A DNA stretch of 64,000 nt, from the NCBI RefSeq assembly GCF_024171945.1, contig NZ_JAMTCR010000002.1, positions 1,798,001 to 1,862,000 of the forward strand, written 5' to 3'. Of this stretch, positions 9,927 to 19,029 are shown piece after piece (positions within the stretch are counted from its first letter, which is position 1; every line of letters begins with the position of its first letter). The stretch is from Actinokineospora globicatena. Lineage in GTDB: Bacteria; Actinomycetota; Actinomycetes; Mycobacteriales; Pseudonocardiaceae. The notes under the pieces were generated by a model. It worked only from the letters and a program-made list of their open reading frames with translations. It did no database searches and was not told where the DNA came from. The translations under genes and the position numbers were made by a program.

Positions 9927-11327
9927 GTGACCCGGATCGTGATCATGGGTGGCGGCCCGGCCGGGTACGAGGCGGCCCTGGTGGCCGCCCAGCACGGGGC
10001 CGAGGTGACCGTCGTCGAGCGGGACGGCCTCGGCGGCGCCTGCGTGCTCTACGACTGCGTCCCGTCCAAGACGTTCATCGCCTCCGCGGGCGCGCGGGTC
10101 GCCTTCCGCGACGCCGACGAGCTGGGCATCGGCACCGACGACGTCGACTCCACGGTGCACCTGCCGGTGGTCCGCGGCCGGGTCAAGGGCCTCGCGCTCG
10201 CCCAGTCCGCCGACATCCGCAACCGGGTCCAGCGCGAGGGCGTGCGGGTGGTCACCGGCACCGCGCGGTTCTGCGACGACCGCACCGGGATGGCCGCGCA
10301 CCGGGTGTCGATCACCTCCGGCGACACGACCGAGGTGCTGGCCGCCGACGTCGTGCTCATCGCCACCGGCGCCACCCCCCGGGTGATCCCGGGTGCCGAG
10401 CCCGACGGGGTCCGGGTGTTCGACTGGCGCCAGATCTACGACCTGCCCGAGCTGCCCGAGCACCTGGTGGTGGTCGGCTCCGGGGTCACCGGCGCCGAGT
10501 TCGCCTCCGCGTTCATCGAGATGGGCGTCAAGGTCACGGTGATCTCCAGCCGGGACCGGGTGCTGCCGCACGAGGACGCCGACGCGGCCGCGGTGCTCGA
10601 GGACGTGTTCTCCGAGCGCGGCACCACGCTGGTCAAGCACGCCCGCGCGGAGAAGATCGAGCGCGATGGCACCGGCGTCACCGTGCACCTCAAGGGCGGC
10701 GAGACGGTCCGCGCCAGCCATGCGCTGATGACCGTCGGCTCGGTGCCCAACACCGAGGACATCGGCCTCGACAAGATCGGCATCGAGCCGGGGCCGGGCG
10801 GGTTCATCACCGTCGACCGGGTCTCGCGCACCGGGGTGCCCGGCGTGTACGCCGCGGGCGACTGCACCGGGGTGCTCATGCTGGCCTCGGTCGCGGCCAT
10901 GCAGGGCCGGATCGCGATGTGGCACGCCCTCGGCGAGGGCGTCGCCCCGATCAAGCTCAAGACGGTCGCGGCGAACGTGTTCACCCACCCCGAGATCGCC
11001 ACCGTCGGCATCAGCCAGGCGACCATCGACAGCGGCGAGGTGCCCGCGCGCACCGTCACGCTGCCGCTGGCCACCAACGCCAGGGCCAAGATGGAGGGCC
11101 TGCGCCGCGGCTTCGTGAAGCTGTTCTGCCGCCCGGCGACCGGCGTGGTCATCGGCGGGGTCATCGTCGCCCCCAGCGCCAGCGAGCTGATCCTGCCGAT
11201 CGCGCTCGCGGTGCAGAACCAGCTGACCGTCGACGACCTCGCGCTGACCTTCTCGGTGTACCCGTCGCTGTCCGGTTCGATCACCGAGGCGGGCCGCCAG
11301 TTGATGCGGCACGACGACCTCGACTGA
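9927..11327 (+). CDS. lpdA: NAD(P)H-quinone reductase, flavoprotein disulfide reductase family
   Basis: The 466-residue protein carries FAD-binding GGGPAGYEAA near the N-terminus, a CVLYDC (CX4C) centre, the NAD(P)-binding GSGVTGAEFASAF fold and the second FAD motif VYAAGDCTG. The C-terminal His-Glu dyad of true lipoamide dehydrogenases (HPTxSE) is missing: the position reads YPSLSGSI. That loss is what separates the mycobacterial LpdA (Rv3303c) quinone reductase group from dihydrolipoamide dehydrogenase. GTG 9927 lies 5 nt after GGAGG; a GTG at 9915 is less likely. TACCGT at about 9884 may be its -10. The glp genes lie downstream, as in mycobacteria where glpD2 adjoins lpdA. Confidence 0.9.
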   Translation: MTRIVIMGGGPAGYEAALVAAQHGAEVTVVERDGLGGACVLYDCVPSKTFIASAGARVAFRDADELGIGTDDVDSTVHLPVVRGRVKGLALAQSADIRNRVQREGVRVVTGTARFCDDRTGMAAHRVSITSGDTTEVLAADVVLIATGATPRVIPGAEPDGVRVFDWRQIYDLPELPEHLVVVGSGVTGAEFASAFIEMGVKVTVISSRDRVLPHEDADAAAVLEDVFSERGTTLVKHARAEKIERDGTGVTVHLKGGETVRASHALMTVGSVPNTEDIGLDKIGIEPGPGGFITVDRVSRTGVPGVYAAGDCTGVLMLASVAAMQGRIAMWHALGEGVAPIKLKTVAANVFTHPEIATVGISQATIDSGEVPARTVTLPLATNARAKMEGLRRGFVKLFCRPATGVVIGGVIVAPSASELILPIALAVQNQLTVDDLALTFSVYPSLSGSITEAGRQLMRHDDLD

Positions 11328-11359
11328 AATTCGCCCAGATCGATGGTTTGTGCCCCAAC

Positions 11360-11449
11360 TTCACTCCTTCGTGCATATTGTGGGGGCCGACACTGCCTTC
11401 TCAGTTACCAGATTTCCACGAGAAGGAGTGAAACTCTCGTGTCGGTCTT
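11360..11449 (+). promoter_or_regulatory. Structured leader with mutually exclusive hairpins
   Basis: Segment 11360-11373 can pair with 11417-11432 (14 pairs with a 2-nt bulge). Segment 11396-11402 (CCTTCTC) can instead pair with GAGAAGG at 11420-11426, enclosed by CCGACAC 11387-11393 with GTGTCGG 11439-11445. A third option is ACGAGA 11418-11423 with TCTCGT 11435-11440. These cannot all form at once. The outer helix ends in TCTTTT, like a terminator. AAGGAG at 11423-11428 is followed by GTG 11439 and only three more codons before TGA. It may be a terminator/antiterminator, riboswitch-like or leader-peptide element for the small gene at 11511; equally it may simply be the lpdA terminator. Confidence 0.45.
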
Positions 11450-11510
11450 TTGATCGACCTACCGAGCCGGTACCCCTGGGGGACCGAACCGTTACGTACG
11501 GAGGCTGACC

Positions 11511-11663
11511 ATGCCGCGTCGGAATGAATGCCCGGAATGCCTGGGCTCAGGACTCGCCCCCAACCGCAAGGACTTCTGCCCGCGCTGCGGCGGGATCGGC
11601 CAGATCCCCCGCGTCCGAGCGCTGTTCCTCGCTCCGCTCACCCTGGGCAGAACCCAGGCCTGA
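11511..11663 (+). CDS. 50-residue zinc-motif protein (two CxxCxGxG-type motifs)
   Basis: A short ORF begins at ATG 11511, 6 nt after GGAGG. It encodes 50 residues containing CPECLGSG at 7-14 and CPRCGGIG at 23-30, two DnaJ-type zinc-binding motifs spaced like one finger, then a basic C-terminal tail. Four cysteines in this spacing would bind one Zn ion. No J domain is present, so it is not a DnaJ; it may act as a small zinc ribbon that binds RNA, DNA or a partner protein. A strong terminator begins 15 nt after the stop, so the transcript is short and monocistronic or has a structured leader. Confidence 0.8.
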   Translation: MPRRNECPECLGSGLAPNRKDFCPRCGGIGQIPRVRALFLAPLTLGRTQA

Positions 11664-11677
11664 TCGGCGGGTCCTGA

Positions 11678-11722
11678 CCGCTCGGACCACCCTTGGAGGC
11701 GGGGGTGGTCCGAGCGGGTTTT
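11678..11722 (+). terminator. Rho-independent terminator after the zinc-motif gene
   Basis: A near-perfect 15-bp stem (CCGCTCGGACCACCC with GGGTGGTCCGAGCGG) closes a 10-nt loop and is followed by GTTTT. Confidence 0.85.
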
Positions 11723-11849
11723 CCCACGACTTGACACATTTCGACTTCAGTTCGCATCCGGGGGACGGCCGCGCGCGGGAAATCGACCCGCGAGTCGACC
11801 GATCGCGCCCCGGTGCGGTTTTCCCCACCGAGAGGCAGGCACCCCACCG

Positions 11850-12533
11850 ATGTCGCGACCAGTCCCACCCGGTCCGGCGCCCTGGCAGCACCCCGGCGGC
11901 CCGCCGCCCCCGCCCACGGCCCAGCCAGTCCCGACCGCCCAGCCCGCCCACTCCGTCCCGGCGGCCCAGCCCGGCCCGGTCGCCCAGCCCTTCCCGGCGG
12001 CGCGTCCCGCCCCGACGGGTCAGCCGTTCCCGGCGGCGCCACCGCTGCGGACGGCTCACCCCCCGCTCCCAGTAGTGCGCGCGGTCCCCGTCGTACCCCT
12101 GTTCCCCGTCGGGCACCCGTCCCCGCCCAGCCCGCCTTCCCCGCCACAGCCCCCTCTGCAACCGCCTGTCGGACAGCACTATTCGCAGCAGCCCTACCCA
12201 CCACAGGGCTACCCGCCGCGACCCCACGCGCAGCAACCCCAGCCGTACCTCGGCCCGCCCTTACCCGGCCCCGGGCCCACCCCACCCCGATCCGCACAAG
12301 GCGGGGTGGCCATCGCAGGCCTGGCGTGCGGGGCGATCGCCCTCGTCCTCATATGGTTCTCGGTCATCGGCTTGGTGGTGGCCATCGCAGGCGTCGGCCT
12401 GTCCGTGATCGGACTGACCAGAGCGGACCAAGGCCACGCGGACAGCAAGGTCGTCGCAGGCATCGGCCTAGCCAGCGCCGCCGTCGCCACCCTAGCCTGG
12501 CTGACCTTCTTCGCCGTGGCCATCTTGTCCTAG
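11850..12533 (+). CDS. Proline-rich membrane protein with C-terminal DUF4190-type double helix
   Basis: The first 150 residues of this 227-residue protein are extremely rich in proline, alanine and glutamine (many AQP repeats) with no charged core. Residues about 152-227 hold two hydrophobic helices (VAIAGLACGAIALVLIWFSV and GLASAAVATLAWLTFFAVAI) around a GLVVAIAGVGLSVIGL segment; this is the DUF4190 pattern common in actinobacteria. The proline-rich part is likely cytosolic and may bind proteins; function is unknown. ATG 11850 has only a weak ribosome binding site. It converges on glpK with 20 bp between stops. Confidence 0.8.
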   Translation: MSRPVPPGPAPWQHPGGPPPPPTAQPVPTAQPAHSVPAAQPGPVAQPFPAARPAPTGQPFPAAPPLRTAHPPLPVVRAVPVVPLFPVGHPSPPSPPSPPQPPLQPPVGQHYSQQPYPPQGYPPRPHAQQPQPYLGPPLPGPGPTPPRSAQGGVAIAGLACGAIALVLIWFSVIGLVVAIAGVGLSVIGLTRADQGHADSKVVAGIGLASAAVATLAWLTFFAVAILS

Positions 12534-12553
12534 CGGGGAAGTCCTCTGTGGAC

Positions 12554-14071
12554 TCAGTCGGTGTCCTCGTCGACCCAGTCCAGGGTTCGGGTGACGGCTT
12601 TCTTCCACTGGCGGTAGGCGCGGTCCCTGGTGTCTTCGGCCATGGCGGGGGTCCACCGCTTGTCCTCGGCCCAGTTCGCGCGGATGTCGTCGAGGCCGGA
12701 CCAGTAGCCGACGGCGAGACCGGCGGCGTAGGCGGCGCCGAGGGCGGTGGTTTCGGCGACCACCGGGCGGATCACCGGGACGTCGAGGATGTCGGCTTGG
12801 AACTGCATGAGCAGTTCGTTGCCGACCATGCCGCCGTCGACCTTGAGGGCGGTCAGCGGGACGCCGGAGTCGGCGTTCATCGCCTCGATCACCTCCCTGG
12901 TCTGGAAAGCGGTCGCCTCGAGCACGGCGCGGGCGAGGTGGCCCTTGGTGATGAACCGGGTCAGGCCGACGATCGCGCCCCTGGCGTCGGCGCGCCAGTG
13001 CGGGGCGAACAGGCCGGAGAAGGCGGGCACGAAGTAGCAGCCGCCGTTGTCGTCGACCGAGCGGGCGTGCTCCTCGATCTCGGCTGCCGAGCTGATCATC
13101 CCGAGGTTGTCCCTGATCCACTGCACCAGCGAGCCGGTGACCGCGATCGAACCCTCCAGCGCGTACACCGGGTCTTGGTCGCCGATGCGGTAGCACACCG
13201 TTGTGAGCAAACCGTTCTCGCTCATCACCGGTTCGGTGCCGGTGTTGAGCAGCACGAAGTTGCCGGTGCCGTAGGTGTTCTTGGCCTCGCCGGGGGACAG
13301 GCACGCCTGCCCGAAGGTCGCGGCCTGCTGGTCGCCGAGGATCCCGGCGATCGGCACCCCGCCCAGCGCGCCGCGTTCGCGGACCTTGCCCAACTCCGCC
13401 GAGGACGAGGCGATCCTGGGCAGCATCGACAGCGGGATGCCGATCTCCTCGGCGACATCCGCGTCCCAGTCCAGTGTGGACAGGTCCATCAGCAGCGTGC
13501 GGCAGGCGTTGGTCGGGTCGGTCGCGTGCACCCCGCCGTCGACGCCGCCGGTCATGTTCCACAGCAGCCAGGTGTCCATGTTGCCGAACAGCAGGTCGCC
13601 CGCCTCGGCCCTGGCCCGCGCGCCGTCGACGTTGTCCAGGATCCACCGGACCTTGGGGCCGGAGAAGTAGGTCGCCAGCGGCAGCCCGGTCTTGGCCCGG
13701 TACCGCTCCTGCCCGCCGCCGAGCTCGCCGAGCGCGGTGGCGATCTTGTCGGTCCTGGTGTCCTGCCAGACGATCGCGTTGTACACCGGTTCCCCGGTGC
13801 GCCGGTCCCACACCACGGCCGTCTCGCGCTGGTTGGTGATGCCGACCGCGGCGATGTCGGGGGTGTGCAGGTCGGCCTTGGCCAACGCGCCCGCCACCAC
13901 CGCGCGGGTGTTCTCCCAGATCTCCAGCGGGTCGTGCTCGACCCATCCGGCGCGCGGGAAGACCTGCCGGTGCTCGCGCTGGTCGACCGCGACCACCTCG
14001 CCCGCGTGGCTGAACACCATGCACCTGGTCGAGGTGGTGCCCTGGTCGACGGCGGCGACGTACTCGGTCAT
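12554..14071 (-). CDS. glpK: Glycerol kinase
   Basis: Glycerol kinase phosphorylates glycerol to sn-glycerol 3-phosphate. The 505-residue sequence begins [16 protein letters not shown], the first phosphate-binding loop of the FGGY family, and contains IVWQDTRTD, the [13 protein letters not shown] segment, [11 protein letters not shown] and the ADP-binding [12 protein letters not shown] 14071 follows GGGAGAG; the open frame upstream belongs to shadow sequence across glpF. It lies 34 bp downstream of glpF and is almost certainly cotranscribed, so glycerol entering through GlpF is trapped by phosphorylation. Confidence 0.97.
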   Translation of the reverse strand: MTEYVAAVDQGTTSTRCMVFSHAGEVVAVDQREHRQVFPRAGWVEHDPLEIWENTRAVVAGALAKADLHTPDIAAVGITNQRETAVVWDRRTGEPVYNAIVWQDTRTDKIATALGELGGGQERYRAKTGLPLATYFSGPKVRWILDNVDGARARAEAGDLLFGNMDTWLLWNMTGGVDGGVHATDPTNACRTLLMDLSTLDWDADVAEEIGIPLSMLPRIASSSAELGKVRERGALGGVPIAGILGDQQAATFGQACLSPGEAKNTYGTGNFVLLNTGTEPVMSENGLLTTVCYRIGDQDPVYALEGSIAVTGSLVQWIRDNLGMISSAAEIEEHARSVDDNGGCYFVPAFSGLFAPHWRADARGAIVGLTRFITKGHLARAVLEATAFQTREVIEAMNADSGVPLTALKVDGGMVGNELLMQFQADILDVPVIRPVVAETTALGAAYAAGLAVGYWSGLDDIRANWAEDKRWTPAMAEDTRDRAYRQWKKAVTRTLDWVDEDTD

Positions 14072-14105
14072 CGGTGTCTCTCCCTCTTCGCCCAGGGTGG
14101 TGTGA

Positions 14106-14846
14106 TCATGTTGGCAGGACGCGGGCAAGCAGGCCCGCCAGCACCGCGCCGAGCAGGGGCCCGACGACCGGCACCCAGGCGTAGCCCCAGTCCGGGTCGC
14201 CCTTGCCGCGGATGGGCAGCACCGCGTAGGCGATGCGCGGCGCCAGGTCGCGGGCCGGGTTGATGGCGTAGCCGGTCGGCCCACCCAGCGAGGCGCCGAT
14301 GCTGATCACCACGAACGCCACAGCGGCGTAGCCCAGCGCGGCGTTGCCGAACTGCGGTAGCCCGCCGGTCTCCACCTTCGCGCCGGGGCTGGTCAGGATC
14401 CAGAACACCAGCACGAACGTGCCGATCACCTCGGTGACCAGGTTCCACGGCAGGTTCCGGTGCACCGGGCCGGTGGCGAAGATCCCCAGGGTGTTCTCGG
14501 GCTCGTCGTGCGCGTCGAACTGCAGCTTGTAGGTCAGCCAGCACAGCACGGCACCGAGGAACGCGCCTGCGAACTGGCCGGTGAGGTACGCGGGGACCTC
14601 GGCGACGGGCAGGTCACCCGCGGTGAACAGGCCGATGGTGACCGCGGGGTTGAGGTGCGCCTGGCTCGGCGCGGCGATGCTGGCGCCGACGAACACCGCG
14701 AAACCCCAGCCGATGTTCACCAGCAGCCAGCCGCCCTGGTGGCCGAGCGAGCCGCGCAGCACGGTGTTGGCGACCACGCCCGCGCCGAGCAGGATCAGCG
14801 CCGCGGTGCCGAGTAGTTCCCAGAGGACGATGTGCCAGAAGCCCAT
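14106..14846 (-). CDS. glpF: Glycerol uptake facilitator (aquaglyceroporin, MIP family)
   Basis: The 246-residue channel protein has six predicted helices and both MIP half-helices: HLNPAVTIG (first NPA) and [13 protein letters not shown] (second NPA, with the aspartate after NPAR that marks glycerol rather than water channels). It starts [15 protein letters not shown] at ATG 14846, after GGGAG. Its gene is first in the glpF-glpK operon and faces glpD across a 216-bp divergent region. Confidence 0.95.
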   Translation of the reverse strand: MGFWHIVLWELLGTAALILLGAGVVANTVLRGSLGHQGGWLLVNIGWGFAVFVGASIAAPSQAHLNPAVTIGLFTAGDLPVAEVPAYLTGQFAGAFLGAVLCWLTYKLQFDAHDEPENTLGIFATGPVHRNLPWNLVTEVIGTFVLVFWILTSPGAKVETGGLPQFGNAALGYAAVAFVVISIGASLGGPTGYAINPARDLAPRIAYAVLPIRGKGDPDWGYAWVPVVGPLLGAVLAGLLARVLPT

Positions 14847-15062
14847 GGTGTCTCCCTCGCACTGCCGGGTGGCGAGAGGTAGGCGCGGCCGGTCGGGGGA
14901 CGGGTCGGGGACTGGGACGAATGGCGGCGGCGCCCACACTGAGTGAGATCGGACGTTACCCCCGGTTCGCTCGACTGTCCACGGGTCGACTGCCCAACCC
15001 GGTCCGGGCGGGTAGCGTGGTGCTCCTCGGACGACGCCCAAGGCCCGCGCAGGGAGGCGATC
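14847..15062. promoter_or_regulatory. Divergent glpF / glpD promoter region
   Basis: All glycerol genes here are driven from this 216-bp spacer. A TAGCGT (about 15015-15020) is a plausible -10 for glpD. The heptamer TCGACTG occurs twice between 14970 and 14995, with TCGAC and GTCGA also forming an inverted pair, a possible operator. No glycerol regulator gene is adjacent. Confidence 0.4.
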
Positions 15063-16826
15063 ATGGCCAGCCGCAAGCCCACCGCGCCACCCGAACTGTC
15101 CACTTCGGACACCGAACGGCCCGGCGGGCTGCTCGGCCCGGCCGAACGGGCGCTCGCCTGGCGCCGGTTGGCCGACGAGCCGTTCGACGTGCTGGTGATC
15201 GGCGGCGGTGTCGTCGGCGCAGGCGTCGCGCTGGACGCCGCCACCCGCGGCCTGCGGGTCGCGCTGGTCGAGGCGCGCGACCTCGCCTCCGGCACGTCCA
15301 GCCGGTCGAGCAAGCTGTTCCACGGCGGATTGCGCTACCTGGAGCAGTTGGAGTTCGGCCTGGTGCGCGAGGCCCTGCGCGAGCGGGAGCTGATGCTGAC
15401 CACCCTGGCGCCGCACCTGGTCAAACCGGTCAGCTTCCTCTACCCGCTCACCCGCAGGCTCTGGGAACGCCCGTACACCGCCGCGGGCCTGCTGCTCTAC
15501 GACTCCATGGGCGGCGCGCGGTCGGTCCCCGGCCAGAAGCACCTCACCCGGGCGGGTGCCCTGCGGATGGCCCCGGCGCTGCGCCGCTCGGCCCTCATCG
15601 GCGGCATCCGCTACTACGACGCCCAAGCCGACGACGCCCGCCACACCATGACCGTGGCCAGGACCGCCGCCCACTACGGCGCCGTCGTGCGCACCTCCAC
15701 CCAGGTCGTCGGCTTCCACCGCGAGGCCGACCGGGTCAGCGGCGTGCGGGTGCGCGACGTCGAGGACGGCGCCGAGGTCGACGTGCGCGCGAACGTGGTC
15801 ATCAACTGCACCGGCGTGTGGACCGACGAGCTGCAGCGGGCCTCGGGCAGCAGGGGCCGGTTCCGGGTGCGGGCCAGCAAGGGCGTGCACATCGTCGTCC
15901 CGCGCGACCGGATCGTCGCCGAGACCGGGCTGATCCTGCGCACGGAGAAGTCCGTGCTGTTCGTCATCCCCTGGCGCAACCACTGGATCATCGGCACCAC
16001 CGACACCGACTGGAACCTGGACCTGGCGCACCCCGCGGCCACCGAGCGCGACATCGACTACCTGCTCGACCACGTCAACTCGGTGCTGGCCACCCCGCTC
16101 ACGCACGCCGACATCGAGGGCGTCTACGCGGGCCTGCGACCGCTGCTGGCCGGGGAGAGCGAGGAGACCTCGAAGCTGTCCCGCGAGCACGCCGTCGCCA
16201 GGGTCGCCCCGGGTCTGGTGGCCATCGCGGGCGGCAAGTACACGACCTACCGGGTGATGGCCGCCGACGCCGTGGACACCGCCGCTGTCGACCTCCCCGG
16301 CCGCCTGCAGCCGTCCATCACCGACCGCGTCCCCCTGCTCGGCGCCGACGGGTACCACGCCCTGGTCAACCAGGCCGACCTCCTCGCCGCCCGCTGGGGC
16401 CTGCACCCCTACCGCGTCCGCCACCTCCTGGACCGCTACGGCTCCCTCCTGCACGACGTCCTCGCCCACGCCACCCACCCCGACCACCTCAAACCCATCG
16501 ACGCCGCCGCCGACTACCTGCGCGTCGAGGCCATCTACGCGGTAGCCGCCGAGGGCGCCCTGCACCTGGAAGACGTCCTCACCCGCCGCACCCGCATCTC
16601 CATCGAGTACCCCCACCGCGGCGTCGCCTGCGCCCGCCAGGTCGCCGAACTCATGGCCGAGGTCCTCGGCTGGACCCCCGCCCAGGTCGACTGGGAGATC
16701 TCCGTCTACCAATCCCGAGTCGACGCCGAACGCACCTCCCAGACCAAACCCGACGACGCGGCCGCCGACAACATCCGCGCCAACGCCCCGGAATCCCGCC
16801 GCCACCTCGCCGAACCCATCCTCTGA
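15063..16826 (+). CDS. glpD: Aerobic glycerol-3-phosphate dehydrogenase (FAD)
   Basis: GlpD oxidises glycerol 3-phosphate to dihydroxyacetone phosphate and passes electrons to quinones at the membrane. The 587-residue protein has the FAD motif VIGGGVVGAGVALDAATRG, the family segment SGTSSRSSKLFHGGLRYLEQ, and GTTDTDW in the middle; a C-terminal DAO_C helical domain starts near residue 430. ATG 15063 follows GGGAGG at 15053-15058. It is divergent from glpF-glpK, completing glycerol uptake, phosphorylation and oxidation. Codon third positions become almost exclusively C in the last 600 bp. Confidence 0.96.
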   Translation: MASRKPTAPPELSTSDTERPGGLLGPAERALAWRRLADEPFDVLVIGGGVVGAGVALDAATRGLRVALVEARDLASGTSSRSSKLFHGGLRYLEQLEFGLVREALRERELMLTTLAPHLVKPVSFLYPLTRRLWERPYTAAGLLLYDSMGGARSVPGQKHLTRAGALRMAPALRRSALIGGIRYYDAQADDARHTMTVARTAAHYGAVVRTSTQVVGFHREADRVSGVRVRDVEDGAEVDVRANVVINCTGVWTDELQRASGSRGRFRVRASKGVHIVVPRDRIVAETGLILRTEKSVLFVIPWRNHWIIGTTDTDWNLDLAHPAATERDIDYLLDHVNSVLATPLTHADIEGVYAGLRPLLAGESEETSKLSREHAVARVAPGLVAIAGGKYTTYRVMAADAVDTAAVDLPGRLQPSITDRVPLLGADGYHALVNQADLLAARWGLHPYRVRHLLDRYGSLLHDVLAHATHPDHLKPIDAAADYLRVEAIYAVAAEGALHLEDVLTRRTRISIEYPHRGVACARQVAELMAEVLGWTPAQVDWEISVYQSRVDAERTSQTKPDDAAADNIRANAPESRRHLAEPIL

Positions 16827-16928
16827 CCTTGCTGTGCTCAGATCGCCTGTAGGTGCATCCCCGAGATGGACCTTCGGGCGGGGAGTGGTTCGTCGTTGTG
16901 TGCGCGCGACTCGACCCGCGGTAGTGCC

Positions 16929-17669
16929 TCAGGCCGGGAGCAGCTCGGCGATGTGGTGGTGCAGGCGGCGGGTGTCGGTGGGGGCGATGGTGGTCCACGC
17001 CTCGCCGGTGGGGGTGGTGGTGCGGGTTTGCAGGTAGCGGCCCTGGGCGGTGTCGAAGTAGCCGACGACGCGGGGGGTGCGGTGGCGGCGGCCCCAGCGG
17101 TCGCGGGCGGCGGCGCCGAACTGGCCGTGGGCGCGGACCGGGGTGATCATCTCGGCGAGCGTGGTGGCGTCGTCCGGGCGGATGCCGCGGGCGCGCAGGC
17201 CCGCGGCGAGGGGGCCGGGGGCGGCGGCTTCGAAGTCCGCCGTGGGGACCGAGACCGAGCGGCCGGGGCCGGGCGTCGCGGCGGGGAGGAACGACAGGAC
17301 GTGGCGGGGGAGGCCGGTGGCGTCCGCGGGGGACAGGGTGACGGTGTCCGCTGACAGGGTGGCCAGGACGGCGTCGTCGGCGGTCGCGGCGGCCAGCACC
17401 CGGATCGAGCTGTCCGTCCACAAGCGACCGTCGACCTCGCGGTCCGGGCGGTCGAGCAGGCGCACCAGCGACGCCAGCAGCGGGTCGACCCGACCGGGCG
17501 TGCCGAGACCGCGCGCCGACAACCCGCGCCACGCCTGGTCGACCAGGGCCGCCCGCTCGGTGTCAGTTCGCCCCGGGGAGGGCACGCGCAGGGTCAGCGG
17601 CACCGGCTCGACGCCGAAGTGCTCGGTCAGGACGTCGAACTCCAGTGCCGTGACCGTCACCGCGGTCAC
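16929..17669 (-). CDS. ESX secretion-associated protein, EspG family
   Basis: EspG proteins are cytosolic chaperones that bind the tip of PE-PPE pairs and target them to a type VII (ESX) secretion machine. This 246-residue protein begins with the typical TVTALEFDVLTEHFGVEPVPL strand-helix opening (GTG 17669 is 5 nt after the PPE gene's stop), has FLPAATPGPGRSVSVP and ends in the repeat-like YFDTAQGRYLQTR strand. It is third in a PE-like/PPE/EspG operon. No EccB/C/D/E, MycP or other ESX core gene is in the window, so the client must use a secretion system encoded elsewhere. Confidence 0.8.
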   Translation of the reverse strand: MTAVTVTALEFDVLTEHFGVEPVPLTLRVPSPGRTDTERAALVDQAWRGLSARGLGTPGRVDPLLASLVRLLDRPDREVDGRLWTDSSIRVLAAATADDAVLATLSADTVTLSPADATGLPRHVLSFLPAATPGPGRSVSVPTADFEAAAPGPLAAGLRARGIRPDDATTLAEMITPVRAHGQFGAAARDRWGRRHRTPRVVGYFDTAQGRYLQTRTTTPTGEAWTTIAPTDTRRLHHHIAELLPA

Positions 17670-17674
17670 CTGGC

Positions 17675-19015
17675 TCAGCCGCCGATCACGCCGGGCGGCA
17701 GGTGGTGGTCGTCGCCGTAGAGGCTGACCGACTCGGTGACCGGCTCGTCGTCGCGTGCCAGCTCGCGCCTGCGGCCACCCAGGTTGCGGGTGGACGACGC
17801 GGACGAGGACGAGCCCGAGCCCGACGTCGACTCCTGGGTGTCGGCGAACCACTGGCTCGACCCGAGGGTCTCACCACCGAGGCGCCGCGCGCCCAGCCTG
17901 TTGTCGCCCGAGAGCGGACCGCCGCCACCCACGCCTGCGCCACCACCGGCGGGCGCCATCGGCGTCGCCGCGGCGTTCGACCCGGGAGACGCGAGACCCT
18001 GACCCGTCGACCCGGACGAGTTGAACCCGTCAGCGCCGATCGAGGAGCTACCCGACACCGGGCTGCCGCCGCTGAGCGGACCGCGCGGCGCGGACCCCGC
18101 GGGCGCGCCCCGCCGGTCGGACCGGTCGCTGGTCGTGTCGTTGGTGCCGCCCACCCGGCCGAGACCGATCACCGAGCCCTCCGGCGCCATCGGCGCGGCG
18201 CCGCTGAACATCCCGGGGGCCATCGGCCTGCGGGTGATCTCCGGCGCGTCGCCGAGCGCGGCCGACGACAGGCCGACGCCCTGGCCGCCCCCACCCCAGT
18301 GGTGGTCGCCTGCACCGCCGTGGCCGAGGCCCTGCTGGCCGAAGCCGTGGTACGCCGCCGGGCGCGACTGCTCGAACCCGCCCACCGGCTGCGCCGCGAC
18401 CGGGTTGCCCGCGAAGGACGTGTGCGTGGTCTGCGTGACGCCGTCGCCGCGGTGCCGGTGGTCGGCCTGACCGCCGAGCAGCTCGCCCGGGCGCGCGAAA
18501 CCGCCCCTGGCGCGCAGGTTCGTCCTGGAGTTCAGCTCGTAGGTCGCCATGACCTCGTACGCCTTCTGCGCACCGGCCGACCTGGCCTGCTCGACGGCCT
18601 CGGCGTCACCCTGCATCGCCAGCACCTGCACGGCGGCGGGCGCGGTCGGGTCGGGCGCGTGCGACGACTCGCCGTCGGGCACGGGCATCTCCGCGCGCGC
18701 CGTGGCGATGTAGGTGCCCTGGTTCTCGACCGCCAAGCGCATCCCGTCCGCCTCGTCGGCGGCGGTGCGCGCCCAGGTCACCAGCGTGCTCAACCGGTCC
18801 TTCGCCGCCCCGGCCGCCCGGCCCGCCCACACCGCGGCGGACCCGTCGAGGGTGGCCGCGAGGTCCTGGCCGACCTCGTTGAGGGTGGCGGTCAGCTCCG
18901 TCCAGCGCCGCGTCGGTTCCGCGGACGCCTGCGCGCCGGGACCGTCGTGCAGCAGCTGGTACAGCTCCTTGTGGCTGAACCCGCGCCAGCGCGTCCCGCT
19001 CGACTGCTCGGTCAT
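17675..19015 (-). CDS. PPE-domain type VII secretion substrate with Gly/Ser-rich tail
   Basis: The first 170 residues of this 446-residue protein form a predicted helical hairpin bundle with a W-A-G motif (SAAVWAGRAAGAAKDRL) in the position of the WxG turn, followed by long helices including MRLAVENQGTYIATARAEM, as in actinobacterial PPE-type proteins. The remainder (about 175-446) is low complexity: Gly, Ser, Pro and His rich (GGAGDHHWGGGGQG, SGSSSSASS) with no predicted fold. ATG 19015 follows GAGGAGGGG. It lies between a PE-like partner and EspG, which together argue for export through an ESX system. The exported function is unknown. Confidence 0.78.
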   Translation of the reverse strand: MTEQSSGTRWRGFSHKELYQLLHDGPGAQASAEPTRRWTELTATLNEVGQDLAATLDGSAAVWAGRAAGAAKDRLSTLVTWARTAADEADGMRLAVENQGTYIATARAEMPVPDGESSHAPDPTAPAAVQVLAMQGDAEAVEQARSAGAQKAYEVMATYELNSRTNLRARGGFARPGELLGGQADHRHRGDGVTQTTHTSFAGNPVAAQPVGGFEQSRPAAYHGFGQQGLGHGGAGDHHWGGGGQGVGLSSAALGDAPEITRRPMAPGMFSGAAPMAPEGSVIGLGRVGGTNDTTSDRSDRRGAPAGSAPRGPLSGGSPVSGSSSIGADGFNSSGSTGQGLASPGSNAAATPMAPAGGGAGVGGGGPLSGDNRLGARRLGGETLGSSQWFADTQESTSGSGSSSSASSTRNLGGRRRELARDDEPVTESVSLYGDDHHLPPGVIGG

Positions 19016-19029
19016 CGCTCGTCCCCTCC

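Noticed and set aside
11813..14263. 816-codon plus-strand frame through glpK
   Set aside because: Overlaps glpK antisense and has no motif; glpK is unmistakable.
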